In this document: positions 8,271 to 16,463 of the stretch, piece after piece
Numbering within the stretch: the first letter of the stretch is position 1
Layout of the letters: each line of letters begins with the position of its first letter
Assembly: GCA_963814955.1 (NCBI GenBank)
Contig: CAWFEX010000001.1
Span: 124,001-188,000 of the forward strand
Direction: 5' to 3'
DNA length: 64,000 bases
Source of the DNA: DATCJA01 sp963814955
GTDB taxonomy: Bacteria; Acidobacteriota; Vicinamibacteria; Vicinamibacterales; UBA2999
Translations under genes and position numbers: made by a program
The notes under the pieces: model-generated
Seen by the model: only the letters and a program-made list of their open reading frames with translations
Told to the model about the DNA's origin: nothing
Database searches by the model: none

Positions 8271-9473
8271 ATGGTGACAAGCGATCTCAGCCACGCGCAC
8301 GAAAAGCGCTCCTCTGCCGAAACCGCGGAGCTTCATCGCCATCTGCGCCAGAGCGTAGGGGAAATATGCGCGCGTTTCCCGGACCCGTACTGGCGGCAAC
8401 TGGATGTCGAGCGCGGCTACCCCGAGGAGTTCGTCGCGGAGCTGACCCAGGCGGGATATCTGGCGGCTCTCATCCCGACTGAGTATGGCGGAGCAGGGCT
8501 CGGCATCTCGGAGGCCGCCATCATTCTTGAAGAAGTCAACCGGTGCGGCGCCAACGCAGGTGCGTGCCACGCTCAGATGTACATCATGGGGTCGCTGCTC
8601 CGGCATGGCAGCGACACGCAGAAGCGCGCGTATCTTCCCGGTATCGCCGACGGCACACTCCGCCTTCAGGCGTTTGGCGTGTCCGAACCGACGACGGGGT
8701 CAGATACCACCCAGATGAAGACGATGGCCGTGAGAGACGGTGATTCGTACGTCGTGCACGGCCAGAAAGTCTGGATCTCGCGCGCGGAGCATTCCGATCT
8801 GATGCTCCTGATGGTCCGGACGACTCCGCTCGAGGAAGTCAAGCGACGCACCGAGGGGTTGTCGATGCTGCTGGTGGACATGCGCACCGCAGTTGGCAAC
8901 GGCCTCACGATTCGTCCGATACGGACGATGATGAATCATGCGACGACGGAGTTGTTCTTCGATGGATTGAGGGTGCCCGTGGCGAACCTCGTTGGCGAGG
9001 AGGGCAAGGGGTTCCGATATCTCCTCGACGGATTGAACGCGGAGCGTATCCTCATCGCCGCCGAATGCATCGGAGACGGCCGGTGGTTCATCGAACGCGC
9101 AACGCGATACGCGAAGGAGCGCGTCGTCTTCGGCCGGCCCATTGGACAGAACCAGGGTGTCCAGTTCCCGATCGCCCGGGCGCACGTCAACGTCGAGGCG
9201 GCGGATCTGATGCGCGTGCGCGCCGCGGAGCTGTTCGATCAGCGACAGCCCTGCGGGGCGGAATCGAACATGGCCAAGCTGCTCGCGGCCGACGCGTCGT
9301 GGGAAGCGGCCAACGTCACGGTTCAGACCTACGGCGGATTTGGTTTTGCCGAGGAATACGACGTCGAACGCAAGTTCAGAGAGACCCGCCTCTATCAGGT
9401 CGCCCCCATCTCCACAAATCTGATCCTCAGCTACGTGGCCGAGCACGTGCTAGGGTTGCCGCGATCCTACTGA
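8271..9473 (+). CDS. Acyl-CoA dehydrogenase family protein
   Basis: Flavoprotein of 400 residues that should oxidise an acyl-CoA to the enoyl-CoA and pass electrons to ETF. FAD-binding segments are visible (AFGVSEPTTGSD at about 134-145, VWISRAEHSD at 167-176, VFGRPIGQNQGVQ near 290). The usual C-terminal YEGT catalytic Glu is absent: the equivalent stretch reads YQVAPISTN. A Glu is present instead at residue 258 in LNAERIL, the position of the base in isovaleryl-CoA and long-chain acyl-CoA dehydrogenases (family knowledge), so the enzyme is probably active with the alternative base. It sits in the decarboxylase operon and its stop overlaps the next start (ATGA-type overlap). Confidence 0.9.
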   Translation: MVTSDLSHAHEKRSSAETAELHRHLRQSVGEICARFPDPYWRQLDVERGYPEEFVAELTQAGYLAALIPTEYGGAGLGISEAAIILEEVNRCGANAGACHAQMYIMGSLLRHGSDTQKRAYLPGIADGTLRLQAFGVSEPTTGSDTTQMKTMAVRDGDSYVVHGQKVWISRAEHSDLMLLMVRTTPLEEVKRRTEGLSMLLVDMRTAVGNGLTIRPIRTMMNHATTELFFDGLRVPVANLVGEEGKGFRYLLDGLNAERILIAAECIGDGRWFIERATRYAKERVVFGRPIGQNQGVQFPIARAHVNVEAADLMRVRAAELFDQRQPCGAESNMAKLLAADASWEAANVTVQTYGGFGFAEEYDVERKFRETRLYQVAPISTNLILSYVAEHVLGLPRSY

Positions 9474-10843
9474 TGACGGGTAATGCCGAACGCCTCGCCG
9501 AGTTCGTGGCGCACGCCGAGCCGCCGCAGGCGGCATTGCAACGTGCCGCGAACGCCGTTCGCGACACGGTTGGAGTGGCGCTGGCCGGATCCGTCGAACC
9601 GGTCGCGCGCGCCGCTCAGTCGGTCGCGGTGGATGAGGGACACGGTCGATGCGTCATTATCGGAACTGCCGTCAGGACTGGGGCCAGCTGGGCTGCATTC
9701 GCCAACGGCGTGGCGGCGCATGCGCTCGATTTCGACGACATGTGCTTCGTCTCGCTTGCCCATCCAAGCTGCGCGCTCTTTCCCGCGGCGCTGGCCGCAT
9801 GCGAACTGTCGCACGCCTCGGGCCGGACGCTGCTCGAAGCCTATGTCGTCGGGTTCGAGCTGGAGTGCCGGCTCGGCAAAGTCATGAATCCGCGGCACTA
9901 TCACCAGCGGGGCTGGCATTGCACGTCGACAATCGGGACCGTCGGCGCGGCAGCCGCCGCAGCGCGAGTGCTCGGCCTGGCGAGCGTTGAAACAGGGCAC
10001 GCGCTCGGGATCGCGGCATCATCCGCGTGCGGCCTCAAGGAAAACCTTGGAAGCATGGTGAAGCCTCTACATGCAGGAATGGCCGCACGGAACGGCGTCG
10101 TCGCTGCTCTTCTTGCGCAACGTGGATGTCACGCAAGCGAGGGCGCACTCGACGGACCGCAGGGATTCCTGGCAGCGATGGACTCGGAGCACCTTGACCT
10201 GGACAGAGCCGTAGTGGAGCTGCACAGTCACTGGGAAATCCTGACCACGGGGATTGCGGTCAAGCTGTATCCGTCGTGCGCCGCGACCCATCCCGCTCTC
10301 GACGTGTTGCTGGACCTCAAGTACCGCGAGCGGTTTACGCTCGACGAGGTCGAGTCTGTCGACGTCGAAGTCGATTCAATGACACCGCGTCTGCTGATTT
10401 ACGACCGGCCCGTCACGGGCCTCGAAGGCAAGTTCAGCATGCCGTTCTGCGCAGCCGCCGCGATTGCCGACGGGCGGATCGGCATCGGCACATTCGAGCC
10501 GGATCGCATGCGGACATCCGCAATCCAGGCGCTCATGTCCAGAGTGTCGATGCGTGTAGAGCCCGCGTTCGATTCGACCGCGCCGCTGTCGAACACACGC
10601 GTCACCATCCGACTGCGTGATGGACGTGAGTTGAGGCAGTCGGCGGACGGCGCACGAGGATATCCGGCGCGACCGGCGTCGGAAGGGCAGCTGCACGAGA
10701 AGTTCTCGGAATGTGCAGAGCGGGTGTTGTCGTCATCGGCCACCGAGCAGGCATGGGAAGTCCTCGGCCGCATCGATGACCTCGACGACATGTCATCGCT
10801 CGGCAAGCTGCTGGCGGCAACACAGGAGAGCACGGTGTCATGA
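9473..10843 (+). CDS. MmgE/PrpD family protein 1
   Basis: Member of the MmgE/PrpD family (456 residues), which includes 2-methylcitrate dehydratase, cis-aconitate decarboxylase and iminodisuccinate epimerase. Visible family features are the ANGVAAHALDFDD segment near residue 80, the HYHQRGWHCTSTIGT region near 143, the GLKENLGSMVKPLHAG segment near 183, and KLYPSCAATHP near 263. A much longer in-frame reading upstream overlaps the dehydrogenase gene and is rejected; the ATG at 9473 overlaps the preceding stop. It probably acts on a small branched di- or tricarboxylate produced or imported by the neighbouring proteins, but the exact activity cannot be deduced. The following MFS gene overlaps its end by 4 nt. 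Confidence 0.9.
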   Translation: MTGNAERLAEFVAHAEPPQAALQRAANAVRDTVGVALAGSVEPVARAAQSVAVDEGHGRCVIIGTAVRTGASWAAFANGVAAHALDFDDMCFVSLAHPSCALFPAALAACELSHASGRTLLEAYVVGFELECRLGKVMNPRHYHQRGWHCTSTIGTVGAAAAAARVLGLASVETGHALGIAASSACGLKENLGSMVKPLHAGMAARNGVVAALLAQRGCHASEGALDGPQGFLAAMDSEHLDLDRAVVELHSHWEILTTGIAVKLYPSCAATHPALDVLLDLKYRERFTLDEVESVDVEVDSMTPRLLIYDRPVTGLEGKFSMPFCAAAAIADGRIGIGTFEPDRMRTSAIQALMSRVSMRVEPAFDSTAPLSNTRVTIRLRDGRELRQSADGARGYPARPASEGQLHEKFSECAERVLSSSATEQAWEVLGRIDDLDDMSSLGKLLAATQESTVS

Positions 10844-12123
10844 GCACTCACAGCTCGTATCGCTGGGTCATCCTCCTGTTCGGGATTCTTGCGTACGCGA
10901 CGAGCCACTTCTCGCGGCAGAACTACACCGGTATCCAGAAGTTCATCCAGGCGGACTTCCAGCTCGATCGCGCCGCGATTGGCCTGCTTGGTGCGTCGTT
11001 CTTCTACGCCTACGCGATCTTTCAGATGCCGTGGGGCATTGCCGCCGACAAGTTCGGCAGCCGCACGATGGCCACGTTAGGCATGTTGTTGACAGCGGCG
11101 ACGATGGTCGGCTTTGCGACGAGCCAGTCCGAACAGGCGCTGTTGTTGTGGCGTGCAGCTGCCGGCATCGCCGGAGCAGCGGCATACGTGTCGATCGCCG
11201 GCGGCATCGCACGTTGGTTTCCGCAGAACGAGCGCGGGTTCAGCCAGGCTGCGTTCGGAGGGGTAGGCGGTGCGGTGGGTGAGGGCGCCGCATTTTTCCT
11301 GCTGCCGGTACTGGCGATCTCGTTCGCGGCCGGCTGGCGCGACGCCACCAACATGGTGGCCCTGGGGATCGCTGCAGTGGGAGTGCTGTGTCTCGCGTTC
11401 CTGAGATCAGCCCCCCCGGGACAGGCGCCGACGACGAGAACGCCATTTACAACGCAGATGCTGTCGGACCCGTGCCTATGGTGCTTCGCCGCGCTCTTTT
11501 CTGGTTTCATCATCGGCACTCGTCTCTCGCAGGCGTGGATATCCGTCTATCTCGCCGACGTCTACGCTGAAGCCCACGGCTTCGAGACGAACGCGGCGGT
11601 CGTCGCGGGGGGCGTGTTCGCGACCGTCGCGTTTTCCTTCGTCGGACGCGGTCTTGGACTGCCCGTCGCCGGTAGGCTGTCGGATGCGCTGGTGCGGCGG
11701 GGCGTTTCGAGAACCGCGGTGGTGATCGCCTGGTTGCTGCTGTCGATAGGGCTGTTTCAGCTGCTCTCGATGCGCGTGACCGCGCTCTGGCTTCTCGCCA
11801 TCGTGGCGGCGCTGATCGGCATCGCCGTCAACTGCTTCACGCTCATCACGGCAGCGGTCGCGGATACCTACGGGCCGCAGAAGACGGCGGCGGTGACCGG
11901 CTTCGTCAACATGGTGGCGCAGCTCGCCGGTGCGACCGCGCTCGCCGGGAGTGGCTATATCGGTGTTTTCATGGGCCGTGGACAGACCGGCGCGCTCGTC
12001 GAGTATCAGGGGGTGTGGCTGTCCGGCGTATTGATGGTGACGCTGGCGACGATCGTGGGAGCAGCAATCTATCTCATGCAGAGAAGCCGCACCGCAGCGA
12101 TTGCCCCTGTCCAGCAGTTCTAA
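10840..12123 (+). CDS. MFS transporter (organic anion type)
   Basis: Inner-membrane carrier of 427 residues with the twelve hydrophobic segments of the major facilitator superfamily. It begins in the middle of the previous stop (ATGA overlap) and is the last gene of the decarboxylase operon, so it probably imports the compound that the operon degrades. The N-terminal region (SRQNYTGIQKFIQADFQLDRAAIG, read in parts, then FQMPWGIAADKFGSR with the loop 2-3 signature) resembles the anion:cation symporter branch (hexuronate, phthalate, glycerol-phosphate type carriers). A perfect hairpin follows the stop. Confidence 0.9.
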   Translation: MSTHSSYRWVILLFGILAYATSHFSRQNYTGIQKFIQADFQLDRAAIGLLGASFFYAYAIFQMPWGIAADKFGSRTMATLGMLLTAATMVGFATSQSEQALLLWRAAAGIAGAAAYVSIAGGIARWFPQNERGFSQAAFGGVGGAVGEGAAFFLLPVLAISFAAGWRDATNMVALGIAAVGVLCLAFLRSAPPGQAPTTRTPFTTQMLSDPCLWCFAALFSGFIIGTRLSQAWISVYLADVYAEAHGFETNAAVVAGGVFATVAFSFVGRGLGLPVAGRLSDALVRRGVSRTAVVIAWLLLSIGLFQLLSMRVTALWLLAIVAALIGIAVNCFTLITAAVADTYGPQKTAAVTGFVNMVAQLAGATALAGSGYIGVFMGRGQTGALVEYQGVWLSGVLMVTLATIVGAAIYLMQRSRTAAIAPVQQF

Positions 12124-12125
12124 AT

Positions 12126-12154
12126 GTAGCGCGCAGGCTAAGCCTGCGCGCTAC
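12126..12154. terminator. Perfect inverted repeat between convergent genes
   Basis: A 14-bp stem GTAGCGCGCAGGCT with its exact complement around a single central base. It lies between the stops of the MFS gene (plus) and the NHL gene (minus), so it may end transcription from both sides; there is no clear T-tract, so it could equally be a dispersed palindrome (a related but shorter GCAGGCG/CGCCTGC pair is at 16336-16353). Confidence 0.6.
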
Positions 12155-12166
12155 CGCAGCAATGTG

Positions 12167-13177
12167 CTAGGTGCCGCTCCTCACGTATTTCTTCAGCGCC
12201 ATTCCACCTGTCAGCGATCCGTAGATATTGCCTTTGGCGTCGGCTGCCACCCCTTCCTGTGATCCTTCGGGATCGGGATCGGGAATGCGCGCGGTCACCT
12301 TGCCGTCTCTCGCGCTGCCGATAGTGATCCCCTTGCTGAACCCGGGGTTGGTCTTTGCATCCGACTGATGGTCCGCCACGTACAGAATGTCGTTCCGGTC
12401 GATGAATATCCCGCTCGGCCGGCCGAACTGCTTCCACTCTTCGAGGAACTTTCCTTCCTGGTCGAAGATCTGGATCCGGTTGTTGCCGCGGTCACCGACG
12501 AACAACCGGCCGCGCGAATCCATGGCCAGTGTGTGAGGCGTCTCGAAGTCGCCGGGGGCGGTCCCCTTCTTGCCCCAGGTCTTGATGAACTTGCCGTCCT
12601 TCGAAAACTTGAGCATCCGCGCGTTCGAATTTCCGCCGTGGCCGTCGCCGATGAAGATGTCGCCGTTCGGTGCCACGAAGACCGCCGACGGCATATTGAA
12701 TGTGTCGGGCCCGGCGCCGGCGACGCCCGCCTTGCCGAGCGTCATCACCACCTTGCCGTCCGGACTGAACTTGAACACCTGATGCCCCTTGCCGTTTCTG
12801 CGGGCGTCCTTGCCGTCGGGGCCGTCTCCGTCGGTGACCCAGATGTTGTTTTCGCGGTCCACGTGAATGCCATGCGGGCGGACGAACATTCCTGCGCCGA
12901 GGCTCCTGGTCATCCGTCCCGACGCATCGAACTTCAGAATGGGGGCGGCGGTTGACCCGACGCAATCCTGTCCGCCGCACCGTTCGAATGCCCAGATGCT
13001 GGTGCCGTCCGGATCGATGGTGATGCCGGCCGTCGATCCGACTTTTCTACCTTCTGGCATCTTGAAGAAATTCTCGACCGTCTGATAGGAACTGTTCTGC
13101 GCATCGACGGCCTGGGAGAGCACGACGAGCGCAGCGCCCGCTGCCAACGCCAATCCAACCCGGCCTGCATTCGACAT
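12167..13177 (-). CDS. Secreted NHL-repeat / six-bladed beta-propeller protein
   Basis: Periplasmic or extracellular propeller of 336 residues resembling the peptidyl-alpha-hydroxyglycine amidating-lyase/NHL group. A signal peptide is clear (residues 1-27, ending QAVDA). Blades are marked by repeats such as VRPHGIHVDRENNIWVTD, MPSAVFVAPNGDIFIGD, TPHTLAMDSRGRLFVGDRGNNR and RPSGIFIDRNDILYVAD. Two Cys at CGGQDCVG near residue 68 may form a disulfide. The ATG at 13177 is chosen because of a GGAGGG 6 nt upstream and the signal peptide. Enzymatic role unknown; it could bind a ligand or act as a lyase. It is related to the tandem pair at 16464 and 17908. Confidence 0.85.
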   Translation of the reverse strand: MSNAGRVGLALAAGAALVVLSQAVDAQNSSYQTVENFFKMPEGRKVGSTAGITIDPDGTSIWAFERCGGQDCVGSTAAPILKFDASGRMTRSLGAGMFVRPHGIHVDRENNIWVTDGDGPDGKDARRNGKGHQVFKFSPDGKVVMTLGKAGVAGAGPDTFNMPSAVFVAPNGDIFIGDGHGGNSNARMLKFSKDGKFIKTWGKKGTAPGDFETPHTLAMDSRGRLFVGDRGNNRIQIFDQEGKFLEEWKQFGRPSGIFIDRNDILYVADHQSDAKTNPGFSKGITIGSARDGKVTARIPDPDPEGSQEGVAADAKGNIYGSLTGGMALKKYVRSGT

Positions 13178-13212
13178 GACAACCCTCCAACTCAAAACGG
13201 GTTAGTGAGATC

Positions 13213-13268
13213 GTACGTAGTGTCCGGCTTCAGCCGGACCGTACGTAGTGTCCGGCTTTAGCCGGACC
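13213..13268. repeat. Tandem copies of the TCCGGCT hairpin element
   Basis: Two direct copies, each of the form GTACGTAGTG-TCCGGCTTCAGCCGGA, the second with TTTA in the loop. Related copies occur at 23428-23452 and 50812-50871. They lie in the gap between two minus-strand genes. Confidence 0.85.
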
Positions 13269-13274
13269 GAATAA

Positions 13275-14066
13275 CTACGGAGCCGCGCCGATCGGATGCG
13301 TCTCCGGAAGCGCTTCGGCGATTGCTGTTCCAGATCCACACTCGGGATGTCCGAATCCACTCTTGCTGCTGAAGTTGCCCTGGGCTCCCCTGATATCGAA
13401 GATGATGTTGTCCGTGCCGCCCGCGACGCCGCCCGGAACGTTATCGAGATTCAGCGCGTGCCGGAGCTTCCAGGCCACGATGTGGTCCGTGCATGACGTG
13501 TCACCGCTGACACCAACGGCACCGACGAGTTCCCCAGCGGCGTTGTAGAGCGCCAGACCCCCGCCGAATACGTTCACGCCGCCGATCTTGAAGTTCACCA
13601 TCGGATCACCCATCGTTCCGTAGGCAGCCGGTGCCCCCTGGTATGCGACCTCGGTGTTGACCGGGTTGCTTTCCTGAAGGCCGAAGAGGGTTCCTCCGGG
13701 CTGGACTGCCGAGTAGAGGTTGGCCGTCGAAAGCGGGAAACTGGCAAGGCTGAACGCATTTGCGGCGTTGGCCTTTTGGGCCGAGATGACTCGACTGCCC
13801 GGCCACTGGTCATCCCGATCCCCGCCACTGAACGTGACGGCACAGACGATGCCATCGCGGTTTACGACCGTTGCCCACATCTCAAAGGCGAGTCCGCCGT
13901 TCACGGCTGGATTTCCCGGGGCGACCACTCCGTCCAGCGCCGCTGTCAGCGCGGCGTGGGCCGGCACGGCGCCGCATTGCGCGAACGCCGCATCGGATGT
14001 CAACACCAGCACGCTCAGGAACAAGATGGCAGTTTTGAAGGGGTTGGAGATCGACGGACAAATCAT
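13275..14066 (-). CDS. Secreted GlcG/HbpS-like heme-binding-family protein
   Basis: Secreted protein of 263 residues with a signal peptide ending at about residue 29 (DAAFAQ). The body matches the GlcG/HbpS fold family: a central helix region with SRVISAQKANAANAF, then GGTLFGLQESNPVN, and a C-terminal IGGVNVFGGGLALY followed by ELVGAVGVSGDTSCTDH. Members of this family bind heme or cobalamin-like ligands or act as small accessory domains; the function here is unknown. Two Cys pairs (near the N-terminus and in DTSCTDH / HPECGSG) suggest periplasmic disulfides. It may be co-transcribed with the DUF6152-type gene 58 nt upstream. Confidence 0.8.
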   Translation of the reverse strand: MICPSISNPFKTAILFLSVLVLTSDAAFAQCGAVPAHAALTAALDGVVAPGNPAVNGGLAFEMWATVVNRDGIVCAVTFSGGDRDDQWPGSRVISAQKANAANAFSLASFPLSTANLYSAVQPGGTLFGLQESNPVNTEVAYQGAPAAYGTMGDPMVNFKIGGVNVFGGGLALYNAAGELVGAVGVSGDTSCTDHIVAWKLRHALNLDNVPGGVAGGTDNIIFDIRGAQGNFSSKSGFGHPECGSGTAIAEALPETHPIGAAP

Positions 14067-14124
14067 CAGGGCTCCCTTTGCGAATCAGAGACGATCATCC
14101 CGCACGCGTGTAACACCGAATTGT

Positions 14125-14526
14125 CTAGCGCCCGGATTTTCGAAGACGCGGCCGGTTGCCCACCTGCTCGTAGCCGAATCCGTCGGCCGGACGATCCAGC
14201 CGTCGGACGTAGATGCGTTGGGCCTCCCCGCGCGCCGGGCTGCCGCTGACGACGACGCGATCGCCCGGCTTCAATGTTGTTTCTGTGAATCCAATTTCCA
14301 CCAGCTCCCAACGGTTGTCGAGCTCGAGATGCCACTGTTCTGCGGCGCCGCCCCGCCGTACGTCGACGATCACATACGGGTGCGGCTGGACGAATCGAAA
14401 CTGTGAAACCACCGCTTCGACGGTCATCTCTCGAGAACCGTCGTAGACACCGGCGATGGAATGATGGGCATGCGCGAGCGCGGTCATTCCCAGGAGTGCG
14501 ACGAATATGGCAAATGTTCTCGTCAT
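14125..14526 (-). CDS. DUF6152-type small secreted protein (copy a)
   Basis: Small secreted protein of 133 residues, the most divergent of five paralogues in the window. A signal peptide ends ALAHA, and the mature chain should begin HHSIAGVYD. A single beta-rich (OB-like) domain follows, with the shared features VVSQFRFVQPHPYVIVDV, then FTETTLKPGDRVVVSGSPARG. The family is of unknown function; the conserved His-His-Ser at the predicted mature N-terminus suggests metal binding (inference). It lies upstream of the GlcG/HbpS-like gene on the same strand. Confidence 0.8.
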   Translation of the reverse strand: MTRTFAIFVALLGMTALAHAHHSIAGVYDGSREMTVEAVVSQFRFVQPHPYVIVDVRRGGAAEQWHLELDNRWELVEIGFTETTLKPGDRVVVSGSPARGEAQRIYVRRLDRPADGFGYEQVGNRPRLRKSGR

Positions 14527-14591
14527 GGCTGCACCAGGCCCCGCTTTCGCCTACCTTCGGCGAAGCAGGCACACGATAGCACGCTCAGGGC

Positions 14592-14613
14592 TACCACCTA
14601 CCACCTACCACCT
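14592..14613. repeat. Heptamer repeat H3 (ACCACCT type)
   Basis: Three consecutive ACCACCT heptamers ahead of the gene at 14677. No inverted arm is obvious. It is the shortest of the heptamer sites. Confidence 0.75.
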
Positions 14614-14676
14614 AATTGACGTAGACTCACCCCGTCGTTCCGGCTGATTGCGAGGATGTGCTTCGAGGAGGGCTCC

Positions 14677-15427
14677 ATGCGTCGTCATCTCTCGATTGCG
14701 AGTGTCATCATCGGATTCGGCATGATCTGCAGCCTTTCGGCGCAGCAGGCCGCTCCGGCACAAGGTAGACAGGGTGGCGGCGGCACCGGCGCGGCGCGCG
14801 CCTCTGCGGCATCGCTCTTTTTCGACGTGAACTGGGTGCGTCCACCGAGCCAGACCGGCCAGACCAAGCTCGTGCAGGAGAACATCGGCGACGCGAACCT
14901 CGAGTTGAAGCAGTACCGGTCTGCACGAGAGTTGTCTGTTGACGTCCGGCAACCCCGGCAGCGAAACGACGCCGTTCAGCGTGTGGTCGGGTGAGTGCGA
15001 AGATCCGTTCGCGACGCTCTTCAGGCACAAGTCGAGCTTCGTGGATTTGACTGGCACGGCCAAGATTCGCTGGGCGGTCAAAACGTCGGGTTTCCACGTT
15101 GTTCGCCCGGTAGTGAAGCTCGCGGACGGAACGATGTACGTGGGCGACCAGACATCCGCCTCGGTGCCGATGCTGGTGACGAGCGAATTCGTGCCGGCGT
15201 TCATCCGTTGGGTGAAGCTCGATCCGAAACGCGTGGTCACGATGGGCGGCACGGGCGGTGCGTTCAACACGATCTGGGTGACTCCGGATCTGAGCCGCGT
15301 CGATGAAGTGGGCTTCGTCGACTTGATGCCCGGGAGCGGCCACGGCACAGGTGGATACATCCACGTCCACACGTTCCAGGTGTACGGACGCTCGGTTCCC
15401 AGAACCGCGACGACCAGCAGTCGATAA
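14677..15427 (+). pseudogene. Secreted protein of unknown function, broken by one frameshift
   Basis: The reading starts at ATG 14677, preceded by GAGGAGGG, with a signal peptide (IICSLSAQQ-like region) and a Gly-rich linker. Frame 1 reads FFDVNWVRPP ... NIGDANLELKQY, after which homology-like sequence continues in the +1 frame as LLTSGNPGSETTPFSVWSGE through to FVDLMPGSGHGTGGYIHVHT at the end. The total length is 3n+1, consistent with one extra base near 14917 (TAC-C-GGT). Correctly joined it would be about 250 residues. I do not recognise the family. Because other single-base shifts occur in the window, a sequence error is as likely as a real mutation. Confidence 0.7.
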
Positions 15428-15448
15428 GGACTCACGAGCCACGGAGCC

Positions 15449-15500
15449 GTAGGGCGGGTCTTTTATGGCCCGCCTGGCGCGGCGTAAAGCCGCGCCCTAC
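15449..15500. repeat. Double-hairpin dispersed element, copy 2
   Basis: Same two-hairpin unit as at 2534-2584, in the same orientation, differing at a few positions mainly in the first hairpin. It lies between two plus-strand genes. Confidence 0.9.
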
Positions 15501-15539
15501 ATGAACAGATCGTGGCCCTTGTCATGAATTGGTGCGACG

Positions 15540-16316
15540 ATGCAGCTGACACATCTCTTCATTGCGATCCTCCTCGTTCTTCCGCTTCAGCAGTCCACTC
15601 TGGCGCCGACAGGGACGCTCCGCGCGTCGTTCATCGAGAACAACCCGGTGCAGGGTCGCGTCGATGCGAAGACGGGCGCCGTCACCGGTCCCGCCGCCGA
15701 CCTGACGCGTGAGCTGGCGCGGCGCCTTGGCGTGAAGTACGAGATCACGCCGCTGCCGTCGGCGGGCGCGGTGCTCGAGAGCGTGAGAAGCGGCAAGATG
15801 GACATCGGCTTTCTCGCCTACGAGGCCGCGAGAGCGACGCAAGTGGACTTCTCCGACCCGTATTCGAGCTCTGGCAGCGCCTACGCCGTCCGCGCGGACT
15901 CCACTTTCAAGACGTCTGCCGACGTCGATCGGGCGGGCGTGACCATCGGCGGGATCGCCGGTCAGAGTCCCGAGGTGTGGGTCCGGGAGCACGCGAAAAA
16001 CGCGCGCGTCGAGTCGCTGTCTTCCGTTCCGCCGAACGCAGCGATCGGAAAGATGCTGCTGGACCGCAAGTTCGATGCGTTTGCGGCCAACCGGACGCGC
16101 ATGGAAGAAATGGTGCGCGAAGTGCCAGGGCTGCGTGTGCTGTCGGATGATTTCACCGCGACGCTGCAGTCGATGGTGGTGGCGAAAGGCAAGCGGCCGC
16201 AGCTCGACGAGGTGAACCGATTCCTCGCCGATGTGCGCCAATCAGGATTCGTGAAGACTTCGCTCGAGAAGGCCAACCTTGCAGGCGTGAACGTGGCCCC
16301 GCCGCCTCGACGATAG
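15540..16316 (+). CDS. Periplasmic solute-binding protein family 3 domain
   Basis: Secreted binding protein of 258 residues like those of polar amino-acid ABC importers. A signal peptide (MQLTHLFIAILLVLP) precedes the two-lobed domain: LRASFIENNPVQG near residue 26, AADLTRELARRLGVKYEITPLP, SGKMDIGFLAYEAARATQVDFSDPY around residues 84-105, and the second lobe with GKMLLDRKFDAFAANR. No permease or ATPase gene is nearby, so it may serve a distant transporter or act as a sensor or an enzyme-like derivative. There is no strong Shine-Dalgarno; ATG 15540 starts the signal peptide. Confidence 0.88.
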   Translation: MQLTHLFIAILLVLPLQQSTLAPTGTLRASFIENNPVQGRVDAKTGAVTGPAADLTRELARRLGVKYEITPLPSAGAVLESVRSGKMDIGFLAYEAARATQVDFSDPYSSSGSAYAVRADSTFKTSADVDRAGVTIGGIAGQSPEVWVREHAKNARVESLSSVPPNAAIGKMLLDRKFDAFAANRTRMEEMVREVPGLRVLSDDFTATLQSMVVAKGKRPQLDEVNRFLADVRQSGFVKTSLEKANLAGVNVAPPPRR

Positions 16317-16335
16317 CAGCACGCCGTTCGACGCG

Positions 16336-16353
16336 TGCAGGCGCACGCCTGCG
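16336..16353. repeat. Short GC-rich palindrome
   Basis: GCAGGCG-CA-CGCCTGC palindrome in the 147-nt gap between the solute-binding protein and the first tandem NHL gene; could help terminate the upstream transcript. Confidence 0.5.
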
Positions 16354-16399
16354 CTACTCGAGACCGGACCAACCCCCAAGGTCCAAAGCCCAGTTGTGT

Positions 16400-16440
16400 C
16401 TGTGACTTGATCCTTGTGACTTGTGCCTTGTGACTTGTAT
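16400..16440. repeat. Heptamer repeat element H4 (GTGACTT type)
   Basis: Repeated GTGACTT/GTGCCTT heptamers, the reverse complement of the H1 unit, ending 23 nt before the NHL gene at 16464. Only one arm is visible. Confidence 0.85.
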
Positions 16441-16463
16441 AGTCTGCCGCGCGGAGGAGCGTC

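Noticed and set aside
9065..9472. N-terminal extension of the first MmgE/PrpD gene
   Set aside because: It lies entirely over the acyl-CoA dehydrogenase gene in another frame, and the family domain starts at 9473.
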